A DNA stretch of 64,000 nucleotides from Chlamydia pneumoniae TW-183 (GTDB lineage Bacteria; Chlamydiota; Chlamydiia; Chlamydiales; Chlamydiaceae), in contig NC_005043.1 in assembly GCF_000007205.1 (NCBI RefSeq), forward strand, positions 496,001 through 560,000, read 5' to 3'. The notes under the pieces were generated by a model. It was given only the letters and a program-made list of their open reading frames with translations, did no database searches and was not told where the DNA came from. The translations under genes were made by a program, and so were the position numbers. Each line of letters begins with the position of its first letter. The first letter of the stretch is position 1. Below are positions 1-9,773 of the stretch, piece by piece.

Positions 1-1919
1 AAGGCGGAGCAATCTGTGCCCATGGTCTAGATCTTTCCGCTGCTGGCCCTACCCTATTTTCAAATAATAGATGCGGGAACACAGCTGCAGGCAAGGGCGG
101 CGCTATTGCAATTGCCGACTCTGGATCTTTAAGTCTCTCTGCAAATCAAGGAGACATCACGTTCCTTGGCAATACTCTAACCTCAACCTCCGCGCCAACA
201 TCGACACGGAATGCTATCTACCTGGGATCGTCAGCAAAAATTACGAACTTAAGGGCAGCCCAAGGCCAATCTATCTATTTCTATGATCCGATTGCATCTA
301 ACACCACAGGAGCTTCAGACGTTCTGACCATCAACCAACCGGATAGCAACTCGCCTTTAGATTATTCAGGAACGATTGTATTTTCTGGGGAAAAGCTCTC
401 TGCAGATGAAGCGAAAGCTGCTGATAACTTCACATCTATATTAAAGCAACCATTGGCTCTAGCCTCTGGAACCTTAGCACTCAAAGGAAATGTCGAGTTA
501 GATGTCAATGGTTTCACACAGACTGAAGGCTCTACACTCCTCATGCAACCAGGAACAAAGCTCAAAGCAGATACTGAAGCTATCAGTCTTACCAAACTTG
601 TCGTTGATCTTTCTGCCTTAGAGGGAAATAAGAGTGTGTCCATTGAAACAGCAGGAGCCAACAAAACTATAACTCTAACCTCTCCTCTTGTTTTCCAAGA
701 TAGTAGCGGCAATTTTTATGAAAGCCATACGATAAACCAAGCCTTCACGCAGCCTTTGGTGGTATTCACTGCTGCTACTGCTGCTAGCGATATTTATATC
801 GATGCGCTTCTCACTTCTCCAGTACAAACTCCAGAACCTCATTACGGGTATCAGGGACATTGGGAAGCCACTTGGGCAGACACATCAACTGCAAAATCAG
901 GAACTATGACTTGGGTAACTACGGGCTACAACCCTAATCCTGAGCGTAGAGCTTCCGTAGTTCCCGATTCATTATGGGCATCCTTTACTGACATTCGCAC
1001 TCTACAGCAGATCATGACATCTCAAGCGAATAGTATCTATCAGCAACGAGGACTCTGGGCATCAGGAACTGCGAATTTCTTCCATAAGGATAAATCAGGA
1101 ACTAACCAAGCATTCCGACATAAAAGCTACGGCTATATTGTTGGAGGAAGTGCTGAAGATTTTTCTGAAAATATCTTCAGTGTAGCTTTCTGCCAGCTCT
1201 TCGGTAAAGATAAAGACCTGTTTATAGTTGAAAATACCTCTCATAACTATTTAGCATCGCTATACCTGCAACATCGAGCATTCCTAGGAGGACTTCCCAT
1301 GCCCTCATTTGGAAGTATCACCGACATGCTGAAAGATATTCCTCTCATTTTGAATGCCCAGCTAAGCTACAGCTACACTAAAAATGATATGGATACTCGC
1401 TATACTTCCTATCCTGAAGCTCAAGGCTCTTGGACCAATAACTCTGGGGCTCTAGAGCTCGGAGGATCTCTGGCTCTATATCTCCCTAAAGAAGCACCGT
1501 TCTTCCAGGGATATTTCCCCTTCTTAAAGTTCCAGGCAGTCTACAGCCGCCAACAAAACTTTAAAGAGAGTGGCGCTGAAGCCCGTGCTTTTGATGATGG
1601 AGACCTAGTGAACTGCTCTATCCCTGTCGGCATTCGGTTAGAAAAAATCTCCGAAGATGAAAAAAATAATTTCGAGATTTCTCTAGCCTACATTGGTGAT
1701 GTGTATCGTAAAAATCCCCGTTCGCGTACTTCTCTAATGGTCAGTGGAGCCTCTTGGACTTCGCTATGTAAAAACCTCGCACGACAAGCCTTCTTAGCAA
1801 GTGCTGGAAGCCATCTGACTCTCTCCCCTCATGTAGAACTCTCTGGGGAAGCTGCTTATGAGCTTCGTGGCTCAGCACACATCTACAATGTAGATTGTGG
1901 GCTAAGATACTCATTCTAG
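1..1919 (+). CDS. pmp8: Polymorphic membrane protein, probable Pmp8, 3' part
   Basis: The reading frame is open from base 3 to the stop at 1917-1919 (638 codons), so the 5' end lies outside the window; the ATG at 453 is internal. The fragment begins in the passenger with two GGAI repeats. It continues through the Pmp middle domain (GYQGHW, then NPNPERR) into a C-terminal beta-barrel of about 290 residues that ends in Phe, as Omp85-assembled autotransporters do. Pmps are chlamydial type V surface proteins with adhesin or antigen roles. A full protein near 930 residues is expected, so roughly 290 residues are missing. The number 8 rests on its place just before a 928-residue pmp and on remembered C. 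pneumoniae gene order. Confidence 0.9.
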   Translation, partial: GGAICAHGLDLSAAGPTLFSNNRCGNTAAGKGGAIAIADSGSLSLSANQGDITFLGNTLTSTSAPTSTRNAIYLGSSAKITNLRAAQGQSIYFYDPIASNTTGASDVLTINQPDSNSPLDYSGTIVFSGEKLSADEAKAADNFTSILKQPLALASGTLALKGNVELDVNGFTQTEGSTLLMQPGTKLKADTEAISLTKLVVDLSALEGNKSVSIETAGANKTITLTSPLVFQDSSGNFYESHTINQAFTQPLVVFTAATAASDIYIDALLTSPVQTPEPHYGYQGHWEATWADTSTAKSGTMTWVTTGYNPNPERRASVVPDSLWASFTDIRTLQQIMTSQANSIYQQRGLWASGTANFFHKDKSGTNQAFRHKSYGYIVGGSAEDFSENIFSVAFCQLFGKDKDLFIVENTSHNYLASLYLQHRAFLGGLPMPSFGSITDMLKDIPLILNAQLSYSYTKNDMDTRYTSYPEAQGSWTNNSGALELGGSLALYLPKEAPFFQGYFPFLKFQAVYSRQQNFKESGAEARAFDDGDLVNCSIPVGIRLEKISEDEKNNFEISLAYIGDVYRKNPRSRTSLMVSGASWTSLCKNLARQAFLASAGSHLTLSPHVELSGEAAYELRGSAHIYNVDCGLRYSF

Positions 1920-1927
1920 TTCCTACT

Positions 1928-1953
1928 TTCCTCCCTAAACTTTTAGGGAGGAA
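1928..1953 (+). terminator. Hairpin after pmp8
   Basis: A perfect 12-bp inverted repeat (TTCCTCCCTAAA with TTTAGGGAGGAA) starts 8 bases after the pmp8 stop and is followed by TTCTTAT. The shape fits an intrinsic terminator; the U-run is short. Confidence 0.6.
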
Positions 1954-2068
1954 TTCTTATAAAAACCCTGTAGATTCTTAACTTACTAGTCTCTCCTTTC
2001 CTCTTGCTTTCTTTAATTTATTGCAGTATGTGGTGAAATAATTTGTTAAACCACCTATAGCCCTCTAC

Positions 2069-4855
2069 ATGAAATCCTCTCTTCATTGGTTTTTAATCTC
2101 GTCATCTTTAGCACTTCCCTTGTCACTAAATTTCTCTGCGTTTGCTGCTGTTGTTGAAATCAATCTAGGACCTACCAATAGCTTCTCTGGACCAGGAACC
2201 TACACTCCTCCAGCCCAAACAACAAATGCAGATGGAACTATCTATAATCTAACAGGGGATGTCTCAATCACCAATGCAGGATCTCCGACAGCTCTAACCG
2301 CTTCCTGCTTTAAAGAAACTACTGGGAATCTTTCTTTCCAAGGCCACGGCTACCAATTTCTCCTACAAAATATCGATGCGGGAGCGAACTGTACCTTTAC
2401 CAATACAGCTGCAAATAAGCTTCTCTCCTTTTCAGGATTCTCCTATTTGTCACTAATACAAACCACGAATGCTACCACAGGAACAGGAGCCATCAAGTCC
2501 ACAGGAGCTTGTTCTATTCAGTCGAACTATAGTTGCTACTTTGGCCAAAACTTTTCTAATGACAATGGAGGCGCCCTCCAAGGCAGCTCTATCAGTCTAT
2601 CGCTAAACCCCAACCTAACGTTTGCCAAAAACAAAGCAACGCAAAAAGGGGGTGCCCTCTATTCCACGGGAGGGATTACAATTAACAATACGTTAAACTC
2701 AGCATCATTTTCTGAAAATACCGCGGCGAACAATGGCGGAGCCATTTACACGGAAGCTAGCAGTTTTATTAGCAGCAACAAAGCAATTAGCTTTATAAAC
2801 AATAGTGTGACCGCAACCTCAGCTACAGGGGGAGCCATTTACTGTAGTAGTACATCAGCCCCCAAACCAGTCTTAACTCTATCAGACAACGGGGAACTGA
2901 ACTTTATAGGAAATACAGCAATTACTAGTGGTGGGGCGATTTATACTGACAATCTAGTTCTTTCTTCTGGAGGACCTACGCTTTTTAAAAACAACTCTGC
3001 TATAGATACTGCAGCTCCCTTAGGAGGAGCAATTGCGATTGCTGACTCTGGATCTTTGAGTCTTTCGGCTCTTGGTGGAGACATCACTTTTGAAGGAAAC
3101 ACAGTAGTCAAAGGAGCTTCTTCGAGTCAGACCACTACCAGAAATTCTATTAACATCGGAAACACCAATGCTAAGATTGTACAGCTGCGAGCCTCTCAAG
3201 GCAATACTATCTACTTCTATGATCCTATAACAACTAGCATCACTGCAGCTCTCTCAGATGCTCTAAACTTAAATGGTCCTGACCTTGCAGGGAATCCTGC
3301 ATATCAAGGAACCATCGTATTTTCTGGAGAGAAGCTCTCGGAAGCAGAAGCTGCAGAAGCTGATAATCTCAAATCTACAATTCAGCAACCTCTAACTCTT
3401 GCGGGAGGGCAACTCTCTCTTAAATCAGGAGTCACTCTAGTTGCTAAGTCCTTTTCGCAATCTCCGGGCTCTACCCTCCTCATGGATGCAGGGACCACAT
3501 TAGAAACCGCTGATGGGATCACTATCAATAATCTTGTTCTCAATGTAGATTCCTTAAAAGAGACCAAGAAGGCTACGCTAAAAGCAACACAAGCAAGTCA
3601 GACAGTCACTTTATCTGGATCGCTCTCTCTTGTAGATCCTTCTGGAAATGTCTACGAAGATGTCTCTTGGAATAACCCTCAAGTCTTTTCTTGTCTCACT
3701 CTTACTGCTGACGACCCCGCGAATATTCACATCACAGACTTAGCTGCTGATCCCCTAGAAAAAAATCCTATCCATTGGGGATACCAAGGGAATTGGGCAT
3801 TATCTTGGCAAGAGGATACTGCGACTAAATCCAAAGCAGCGACTCTTACCTGGACAAAAACAGGATACAATCCGAATCCTGAGCGTCGTGGAACCTTAGT
3901 TGCTAACACACTATGGGGATCCTTTGTTGATGTGCGCTCCATACAACAGCTTGTAGCCACTAAAGTACGCCAATCTCAAGAAACTCGCGGCATCTGGTGT
4001 GAAGGGATCTCGAACTTCTTCCATAAAGATAGCACGAAGATAAATAAAGGTTTTCGCCACATAAGTGCAGGTTATGTTGTAGGAGCGACTACAACATTAG
4101 CTTCTGATAATCTTATCACTGCAGCCTTCTGCCAATTATTCGGGAAAGATAGAGATCACTTTATAAATAAAAATAGAGCTTCTGCCTATGCAGCTTCTCT
4201 CCATCTCCAGCATCTAGCGACCTTGTCTTCTCCAAGCTTGTTACGCTACCTTCCTGGATCTGAAAGTGAGCAGCCTGTCCTCTTTGATGCTCAGATCAGC
4301 TATATCTATAGTAAAAATACTATGAAAACCTATTACACCCAAGCACCAAAGGGAGAGAGCTCGTGGTATAATGACGGTTGCGCTCTGGAACTTGCGAGCT
4401 CCCTACCACACACTGCTTTAAGCCATGAGGGTCTCTTCCACGCGTATTTTCCTTTCATCAAAGTAGAAGCTTCGTACATACACCAAGATAGCTTCAAAGA
4501 ACGTAATACTACCTTGGTACGATCTTTCGATAGCGGTGATTTAATTAACGTCTCTGTGCCTATTGGAATTACCTTCGAGAGATTCTCGAGAAACGAGCGT
4601 GCGTCTTACGAAGCTACTGTCATCTACGTTGCCGATGTCTATCGTAAGAATCCTGACTGCACGACAGCTCTCCTAATCAACAATACCTCGTGGAAAACTA
4701 CAGGAACGAATCTCTCAAGACAAGCTGGTATCGGAAGAGCAGGGATCTTTTATGCCTTCTCTCCAAATCTTGAGGTCACAAGTAACCTATCTATGGAAAT
4801 TCGTGGATCTTCACGCAGCTACAATGCAGATCTTGGAGGTAAGTTCCAGTTCTAA
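2069..4855 (+). CDS. pmp9: Polymorphic membrane protein, probable Pmp9
   Basis: This 928-residue autotransporter is complete. A signal peptide of about 26 residues ends near SAFA. The passenger has six GGA(I/L) repeats between about residues 160 and 330 and many FxxN motifs, the beta-helix signature of chlamydial Pmps. The middle domain carries GYQGNW and NPNPERRG near residue 610, and the final 290 residues form the translocator barrel ending in F. It is G-type and close to its neighbours Pmp8, 10 and 11. The gap to pmp8 is 149 bases and contains a terminator hairpin, so it probably has its own promoter. No clear Shine-Dalgarno precedes the ATG. The frame is intact. The number 9 rests on order and length. 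Confidence 0.93.
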
Positions 4856-5195
4856 AAGCGTTCCTGATCCCTTAGAAATTCTAAGAGATCCTGAGTGTAT
4901 CTAGGGACTTCTCAAAGACAATGCGCCTTGTTTAGACGAGGAGAAGTCGAAAGATCAGAGGAATCTAAGAACTAGAAAAAATCCCAGATTACAAGAGGTC
5001 GAAGATTCAAAGAAGTCGCTAGATCACAAGAAAGAATGGGCAGAGTACGTGATCTCACGAACTCTGCCCGTCTTAGAATCCAAAGACTTTTTAGTATACT
5101 AAGACTGTCTATGATCCAATAGCCAAAGACTCTTGAATATTTAAATGTTTTCTATGATCCGAAAACTCTTAGAGTCGATAAAAACTCCGGATTCT
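4856..5195. other. Intergenic region between convergent pmp9 and the MetE-like gene
   Basis: No credible gene is visible. The stretch holds a weak hairpin at 4866-4890 just after pmp9 and a strong 32-base hairpin at 5038-5069 that recurs at 6687-6716. It also has several short variants of AAGAxTC/GATC-type sequence that look like degenerate low-complexity repeats. Confidence 0.6.
5038..5069. repeat. Hairpin repeat, copy 1
   Basis: An imperfect palindrome: outer stem GGGCAGAGT/ACTCTGCCC, an A-A mismatch, inner stem CGTGA/TCACG and a 2-base loop. The same element, in the same orientation, lies at 6687-6716 on the other side of the MetE-like gene. It could act as a bidirectional terminator for the convergent genes. 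Confidence 0.7.
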
Positions 5196-6311
5196 TTATC
5201 CCCAGATCTCTTTAGCAATCTCTTTCACAAAGGCGATCTTCTTCCACTGTTCTTCTTCAGTCATTCTATGGTCTCCCTCACAAGAAGCAAACCCACATTG
5301 CGGGCTCAAAGAAAGTCTCTCTAAGGGAATGTAGCTCGCAGCTTCATAAATACGAGAAACCACAGCATCTCGATCTTCAATACAAGAATGGTTGCTGGAG
5401 ATCAATCCCAAGCAGACGTGTTTCTCTCCAGAGACGTAAGCTAAAGGCTCAGCACCTCCTGAATACTTATCATCAAGAGCCCAATAATAGTGATAACTAT
5501 CCACATCGGTCTTAGCAAATAAAGGCTCCTCTATAGAATCATAAGCTCGTCTAGAGAAAAACTCGGCCTGATAATCACCACGACAGACATGCAGACTTAC
5601 AAAAAGATCCTCGGGTCTATCCTTCATCACTAAATTATGGATCCATAAAAACTGTTCTAAAATTTCCTGCAACCTGTCATGAGAATCAACACCATACCAA
5701 GAAGGCGCTCGTATATCCAAGAGGCGACACCAAGCACAATCGTCCAACTGCAAATTACGACAACCTGCAGCATAAAGATCTTGGATGACTTGGCGATAAT
5801 AAAAGACAATATCATCAATTAGCTCTTGATTCGTAGGATAAAACTTCCGAGTATTTTTCAGATTAGGAGCAAAAATCATCTCATGGAAAAATTGTGATGG
5901 AGAAGGAATCGTTTGTTTTGCTTTTGCATTTCCCTTCTCAAAAGTTTTGACAAACTCGAAATGTTCTATAAACGGATGTTTTGATACGGAGATTTTATCT
6001 TTAAGATACACTCCAATTTCAGGGTCATTAGAGTCCCTGCGACGATCCACGCCATGGAATCCCCACATAAAGTCGAAATCCCAACTATACCTACGGAATT
6101 CCCCATCAGTAAAAAAGATAAGACCTGCTTCTGTTTGCTTTTTTATGAGATTACGAATAGCAGCATCTTCGACAACTCGCATCTGCTCATAGACAATTCT
6201 TCCTTCTTCAAAATCAGAGCGTGCTCGTGTAAGACTTTCAGGACGTAAGAAACTTCCCACAACATCAAAATGACATTGCTCAGGTTGTTGGAATGGGCTC
6301 ATCATTTCCAT
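5196..6311 (-). CDS. MetE-like (cobalamin-independent methionine synthase C-terminal family) protein
   Basis: The product is 371 residues, the usual size of stand-alone MetE C-terminal-like proteins such as Bacillus YxjG/YxjH, and about half a full MetE. Family features are GSFLRPESL at the N terminus, FTDGEFRR near residue 70, QLDDCAW near 185, and probable zinc ligands in SLHVCRGDY (His, Cys) and SPQCGFASC near the C terminus. Members transfer a methyl group to a thiol such as homocysteine; the actual substrate here is unknown. The start is uncertain: an AAGG lies directly against the first ATG (6311) but 6 bases before the ATG at 6305, so translation probably begins at 6305 or 6302. The gene stands alone, opposite to pmp9 and flanked by the hairpin repeat. 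No other methionine gene is nearby. Confidence 0.85.
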   Translation of the reverse strand: MEMMSPFQQPEQCHFDVVGSFLRPESLTRARSDFEEGRIVYEQMRVVEDAAIRNLIKKQTEAGLIFFTDGEFRRYSWDFDFMWGFHGVDRRRDSNDPEIGVYLKDKISVSKHPFIEHFEFVKTFEKGNAKAKQTIPSPSQFFHEMIFAPNLKNTRKFYPTNQELIDDIVFYYRQVIQDLYAAGCRNLQLDDCAWCRLLDIRAPSWYGVDSHDRLQEILEQFLWIHNLVMKDRPEDLFVSLHVCRGDYQAEFFSRRAYDSIEEPLFAKTDVDSYHYYWALDDKYSGGAEPLAYVSGEKHVCLGLISSNHSCIEDRDAVVSRIYEAASYIPLERLSLSPQCGFASCEGDHRMTEEEQWKKIAFVKEIAKEIWG

Positions 6312-6827
6312 CCTTAGAGATGATCCTAATAAAATACATTTCCACTCATGGATCTCTCTTCTCGATGGTTGAATAAATTAAAGACAAGAAAACAGCTAGA
6401 TCAAAACATAAAGTACGATTGTAAAAGTTACTGCCTGAGGGGAATCTCACAAATCTTAGGATGGGTGTAACAACACCCCTTCCCTTAAAAAAGAAAGAGA
6501 CGTACCGTCTCTGCAACTCTAATCTTTGCAGCTATTCTCTATAAGAAGCATAACAAAAACCACTTAAAATTTAGGATCTAAAAATAGTGAATTATCTTAT
6601 TCAATAAGAATTAAAGAAACGTATTTTAAAGAACGGGTTTCTATTAAAAAATTTCCTTAATTTTAAAACGTGTTTGTAACAAGAAAGGCAGAGTACGTGA
6701 CCTCACGAACTCTGCCCTCTTGCCTTTTTAATCCCCGATCTCTCCTGGTTCAAAAACAAGGTGAGTCGTGTTTAAGAAAATCCTAAATGCGATCTCTCTC
6801 AGAATTTCTGAGACATGAGAGACGCTC
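6312..6827. other. Intergenic region between pmp10 and the MetE-like gene
   Basis: I see no gene in these 516 bases. They contain small perfect hairpins at 6463-6478 (GGGTGT/ACACCC) and 6496-6512 (AGAGACG/CGTCTCT), an AT-rich segment at about 6580-6680, and copy 2 of the 30-base hairpin repeat. The promoter of the MetE-like gene should lie just upstream of 6311. Confidence 0.5.
6687..6716. repeat. Hairpin repeat, copy 2
   Basis: Same structure as 5038-5069: GGCAGAGT/ACTCTGCC outer stem, A-A mismatch, CGTGA/TCACG inner stem. It differs in the 2-base loop (CC for TC) and by one outer pair. The similarity extends left into AACAAGAAAG/CACAAGAAAG. It lies 112 bases past the pmp10 stop and could terminate pmp10 transcription. 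Confidence 0.7.
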
Positions 6828-9611
6828 CTAGAATTGGAACTTACCCCCAAGATCTACATTATAAATCCGTGAGGATCCACGAACTTCAAAGACAAACTGG
6901 CCGAGCACTTCAAACATAGGAGAGAAGGCGTAGTGACTGCCTGCACGCACTTGCAAGGCCTGTCGTGCTAAGTTATTGGCATAAGTTTCCCAAGAGGCTC
7001 CGCTGATTACAAGTGCTGTAGTGCATTTGGGATCATTGCGGATAAGATCAGGAACATAGGATAAAGTCAGATCATAAGAAAAGTCATTACAATCAGAGAA
7101 CTTCTCAAACTTCACCCCTATAGGCAAAGATAAATTGAAGAGGTTGCTGTCATCAAAAGATCTTCCTTCTGTACCTTTCTCCGAGAAGCTGTCCTGACGT
7201 ATATAGGTCAGATTCAGTTTGATGTATGGAGCATAGGTATCAAAACAATGCAGGTATTCAGGATAAGAATGAGAAGAAGCTCCCAACATCATGTTAAAAG
7301 CATTATTCCCCCAAGAACCTTTCACCTCAGGATACGCAGTATACTTTGTCTTCAGATCATTACTGACGTGGCTATAAGCGAGCTGCCCTTCTAAAACGAG
7401 GGGTTTATGACTCCAAGAGCCAGGAAGTTTATCTAAGAGACAACCTATGAACCCACTACATTCTGTAATGTGTTGGATATAGAAGGCTCCTGCATAGGTA
7501 TCAGTATGATTTTTAGCGACTAAGAAATCTTTATCGCTACCAAAGAGTTGGCAAAAGGCAAAGCTAATTAAGTTTTCAGAACAAGTTTGCGCTGCACCTC
7601 CGATAGCATATCCACCAGATTTATGACGGTATTTGCGTTTTTCCCCTTTCTTATCTTTATCTAAGAAATTGGCGACTCCCGCAGCCCAGAAGCCTCGATC
7701 TGAACAAAGAGTCAAAGCACTTCTCTCTATGACACCTTGAATCGCTTGGATGTCTGAAAAAGATCCCCAAAGGCTATTAGGAACTAAAGGTCCTTGACGC
7801 TCAGGATTCGGAAGGTAGCCTGTATTGGTCCAAGCTAATGTCGCTGTCTTAGTCTTTGGAGTGCTTGCGGTATCATCAACCCAAGTCATTCCCCAAGTAC
7901 CTTGATACCCATAGTGCGTAGGAGTTGCTACTGTAGGAACCGCTGGAACATCTGTAGTTGTTGCAGTACCCAGAGCAGAGAGCTGCACAAATGAAAAGTC
8001 TTGAGTTTTTCCTAAGTCGTGATTTTCATAAGCATTCCCTTGGTTATCCAAAAGAAGAATCGGACCACTAAGGGCTACATTTTTACTTGCTGCAGAAGCA
8101 GCAATTACAACTTTCTTACCCTCGCCTAAAGAGTCTACAGGAATGGAAAGACCTGTTAAAGTGACCTCCTCTGTACTTGCTTTTAACGTTGTGCCCGCAT
8201 CCATAATAACAGAGGAACCCGCGGTCTGAGTAAAGCCTTTCGTATCGAGAGTGACACCACGTTTAAGTACTAAATTTCCTGCAGTTAGAGTTACAGGCTG
8301 CTTCAGCGTAGAAGTGAGGTTGTCTGCAACTTTTGCTTCATCTTCAGAGAGCTTTTCACCAGAAAAAACAATCGACCCACTATAATCTGTACTATTACCT
8401 GCATCAGCCTTATTGAGATTTAAAGTATCTGTAGAATCCGCAGCCGTATTAGCAGTAATCGGATCGTAGAAAAAGATGCTATGCCCAGATATTGCACGTA
8501 AATTCGTGATCTTTGCAGTAGATCCTATGTCAATAGAATTTCTTTTTGTAGTTTGTGGTGTAGTTGCAACAATGGCATTCCCATTGAAGGTAATGTCCCC
8601 TGCTTCTGCTGAAAGACTACACTCTCCAGCTGCCAGTATAGAAATGGCTCCACCATTACCTGCAGTGGTACCTTGGACTATATTGTTAGAAAAGGAGATA
8701 CCCCCCCCCCCGGAAGCCAGTGTAAGCTTCTTAGCATAAATGGCTCCGCCATTAGCTACAGCTTGGTTTCCTGAGAAAGTTACACTCTGATTCCCAGATA
8801 TGGTAACATCGGCATCTCCAGAAAGAGCTCCTCCATTTCCTGCGGTCGCTGTCACACTATTTTCAGAAAATACAAGAGACGTATTCCCTGTAATTGTACA
8901 GTTTCCTGTGCTATTTATAGCTCCACCTGCAGCTTCAGCAATATTGTTCGAGAAGAGGGTAGGAGCCGTATTATTTGTAATATCTACAGTACCAGTAGCA
9001 CAAATAGCCCCACCTTTTTTCCCTGTTGCGCTCGATTTATTCCCTTCAAAAGAAATCGATCCCGTGCTGTTTTTCAAAGAAAGATTCTTGGTAGAAATGG
9101 CTCCGCCATTTTCCTCACAGTAATCTTGTTTAAATAAAATAGTTCCATTGTTATCAAATGTAAGATCCCCTCCACATTTAACTGCACCTTTTCCTGAGGG
9201 GGTTGTGATTACCGATGATGGGGCCGCTAAGAAAGTAAGACTCGAAAATCCTGTTAGCGACAGATTTTTATCAGTTGTAACAGAAAGTGCTGCGCCTTCA
9301 GCACTAGACTTAATATTTAAAAAAGAAAGTGAGTACCCCTTACCGGCAAAGCTTAAAGATTCCGTAGTGTCAGAAAAACAACCCTTCGTTAAAGCTGCCG
9401 AATCCCCAAGGTTTTGCAGAGTTATATCTCCTGTCAGAGTATAGTCTATTCCAGTAGTCGTATTTTTAGGAGTATAGGTGCCTGTGTTAGTACTTCCGTC
9501 AAAGCTATCAGAGGGGCCTATATTTTCAGCAGTTGCAGCAAAAACAGTGGAACAACTAGTAAAACATGCCAATGTCGAAGAGAGCACTAACCAGGAAAAT
9601 TGCGATTTCAT
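6828..9611 (-). CDS. pmp10: Polymorphic membrane protein Pmp10, phase-variable
   Basis: This 927-residue autotransporter is intact. The signal peptide ends near TVFA (about residue 25). Six GGA(I/L) repeats lie at about residues 165-325. The middle domain has GYQGTW and PNPERQG, and the C-terminal barrel ends in F. In the passenger a run of 11 G on the coding strand (8711-8701) encodes four glycines. Eleven G keeps the frame open, while 10, 12 or 13 would close it. Variable G-tract length switching Pmp10 expression is described in C. pneumoniae. It is the only pmp on the minus strand here and is divergent from pmp11. A good sigma66-type promoter lies at 9645-9673. A minor 3' slip of the tract is the main uncertainty for expression. 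Confidence 0.95.
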   Translation of the reverse strand: MKSQFSWLVLSSTLACFTSCSTVFAATAENIGPSDSFDGSTNTGTYTPKNTTTGIDYTLTGDITLQNLGDSAALTKGCFSDTTESLSFAGKGYSLSFLNIKSSAEGAALSVTTDKNLSLTGFSSLTFLAAPSSVITTPSGKGAVKCGGDLTFDNNGTILFKQDYCEENGGAISTKNLSLKNSTGSISFEGNKSSATGKKGGAICATGTVDITNNTAPTLFSNNIAEAAGGAINSTGNCTITGNTSLVFSENSVTATAGNGGALSGDADVTISGNQSVTFSGNQAVANGGAIYAKKLTLASGGGGISFSNNIVQGTTAGNGGAISILAAGECSLSAEAGDITFNGNAIVATTPQTTKRNSIDIGSTAKITNLRAISGHSIFFYDPITANTAADSTDTLNLNKADAGNSTDYSGSIVFSGEKLSEDEAKVADNLTSTLKQPVTLTAGNLVLKRGVTLDTKGFTQTAGSSVIMDAGTTLKASTEEVTLTGLSIPVDSLGEGKKVVIAASAASKNVALSGPILLLDNQGNAYENHDLGKTQDFSFVQLSALGTATTTDVPAVPTVATPTHYGYQGTWGMTWVDDTASTPKTKTATLAWTNTGYLPNPERQGPLVPNSLWGSFSDIQAIQGVIERSALTLCSDRGFWAAGVANFLDKDKKGEKRKYRHKSGGYAIGGAAQTCSENLISFAFCQLFGSDKDFLVAKNHTDTYAGAFYIQHITECSGFIGCLLDKLPGSWSHKPLVLEGQLAYSHVSNDLKTKYTAYPEVKGSWGNNAFNMMLGASSHSYPEYLHCFDTYAPYIKLNLTYIRQDSFSEKGTEGRSFDDSNLFNLSLPIGVKFEKFSDCNDFSYDLTLSYVPDLIRNDPKCTTALVISGASWETYANNLARQALQVRAGSHYAFSPMFEVLGQFVFEVRGSSRIYNVDLGGKFQF
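8701..8711. repeat. Poly-C/poly-G tract (11) inside pmp10
   Basis: Eleven C on the plus strand read as GGG GGG GGG GGT in pmp10. The related pmp9 and pmp11 have only SSGG at the same place, so the tract is an expansion. It is a classical slipped-strand site. Confidence 0.97.
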
Positions 9612-9644
9612 AAACCCACTTTATTATTAAATTCTTACTTGCGT

Positions 9645-9673
9645 CATATAAAATAGAAAACTCAGAGAGTCAA
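9645..9673 (-). promoter_or_regulatory. Putative sigma66 promoter of pmp10
   Basis: On the minus strand a -35 TTGACT (9673-9668) and a -10 TATATG (9650-9645) are separated by exactly 17 bases, with the ATG of pmp10 34 bases further on. This is close to the bacterial housekeeping consensus. A TTGACA facing the other way at 9685-9690 may be the -35 of pmp11, but its -10 is poor. Confidence 0.65.
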
Positions 9674-9773
9674 GATAAAAATTCTTGACAGCTGTTTTGT
9701 CATCTTTAACTTGATTTACTTATTTTGTTTCTATATTGATGCGAATAGTTCTCTAAAAAACAAAAGCATTACC

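Noticed and set aside
453-1919. ATG at 453 as the start of a 488-residue protein
   Set aside because: The same frame is open to base 3 and encodes pmp passenger repeats, so 453 is an internal Met of pmp8.
9711-9773. Upstream TTG start of pmp11
   Set aside because: The extension lacks a signal-peptide start, while ATG 9774 gives a canonical one, in line with the other pmp genes.
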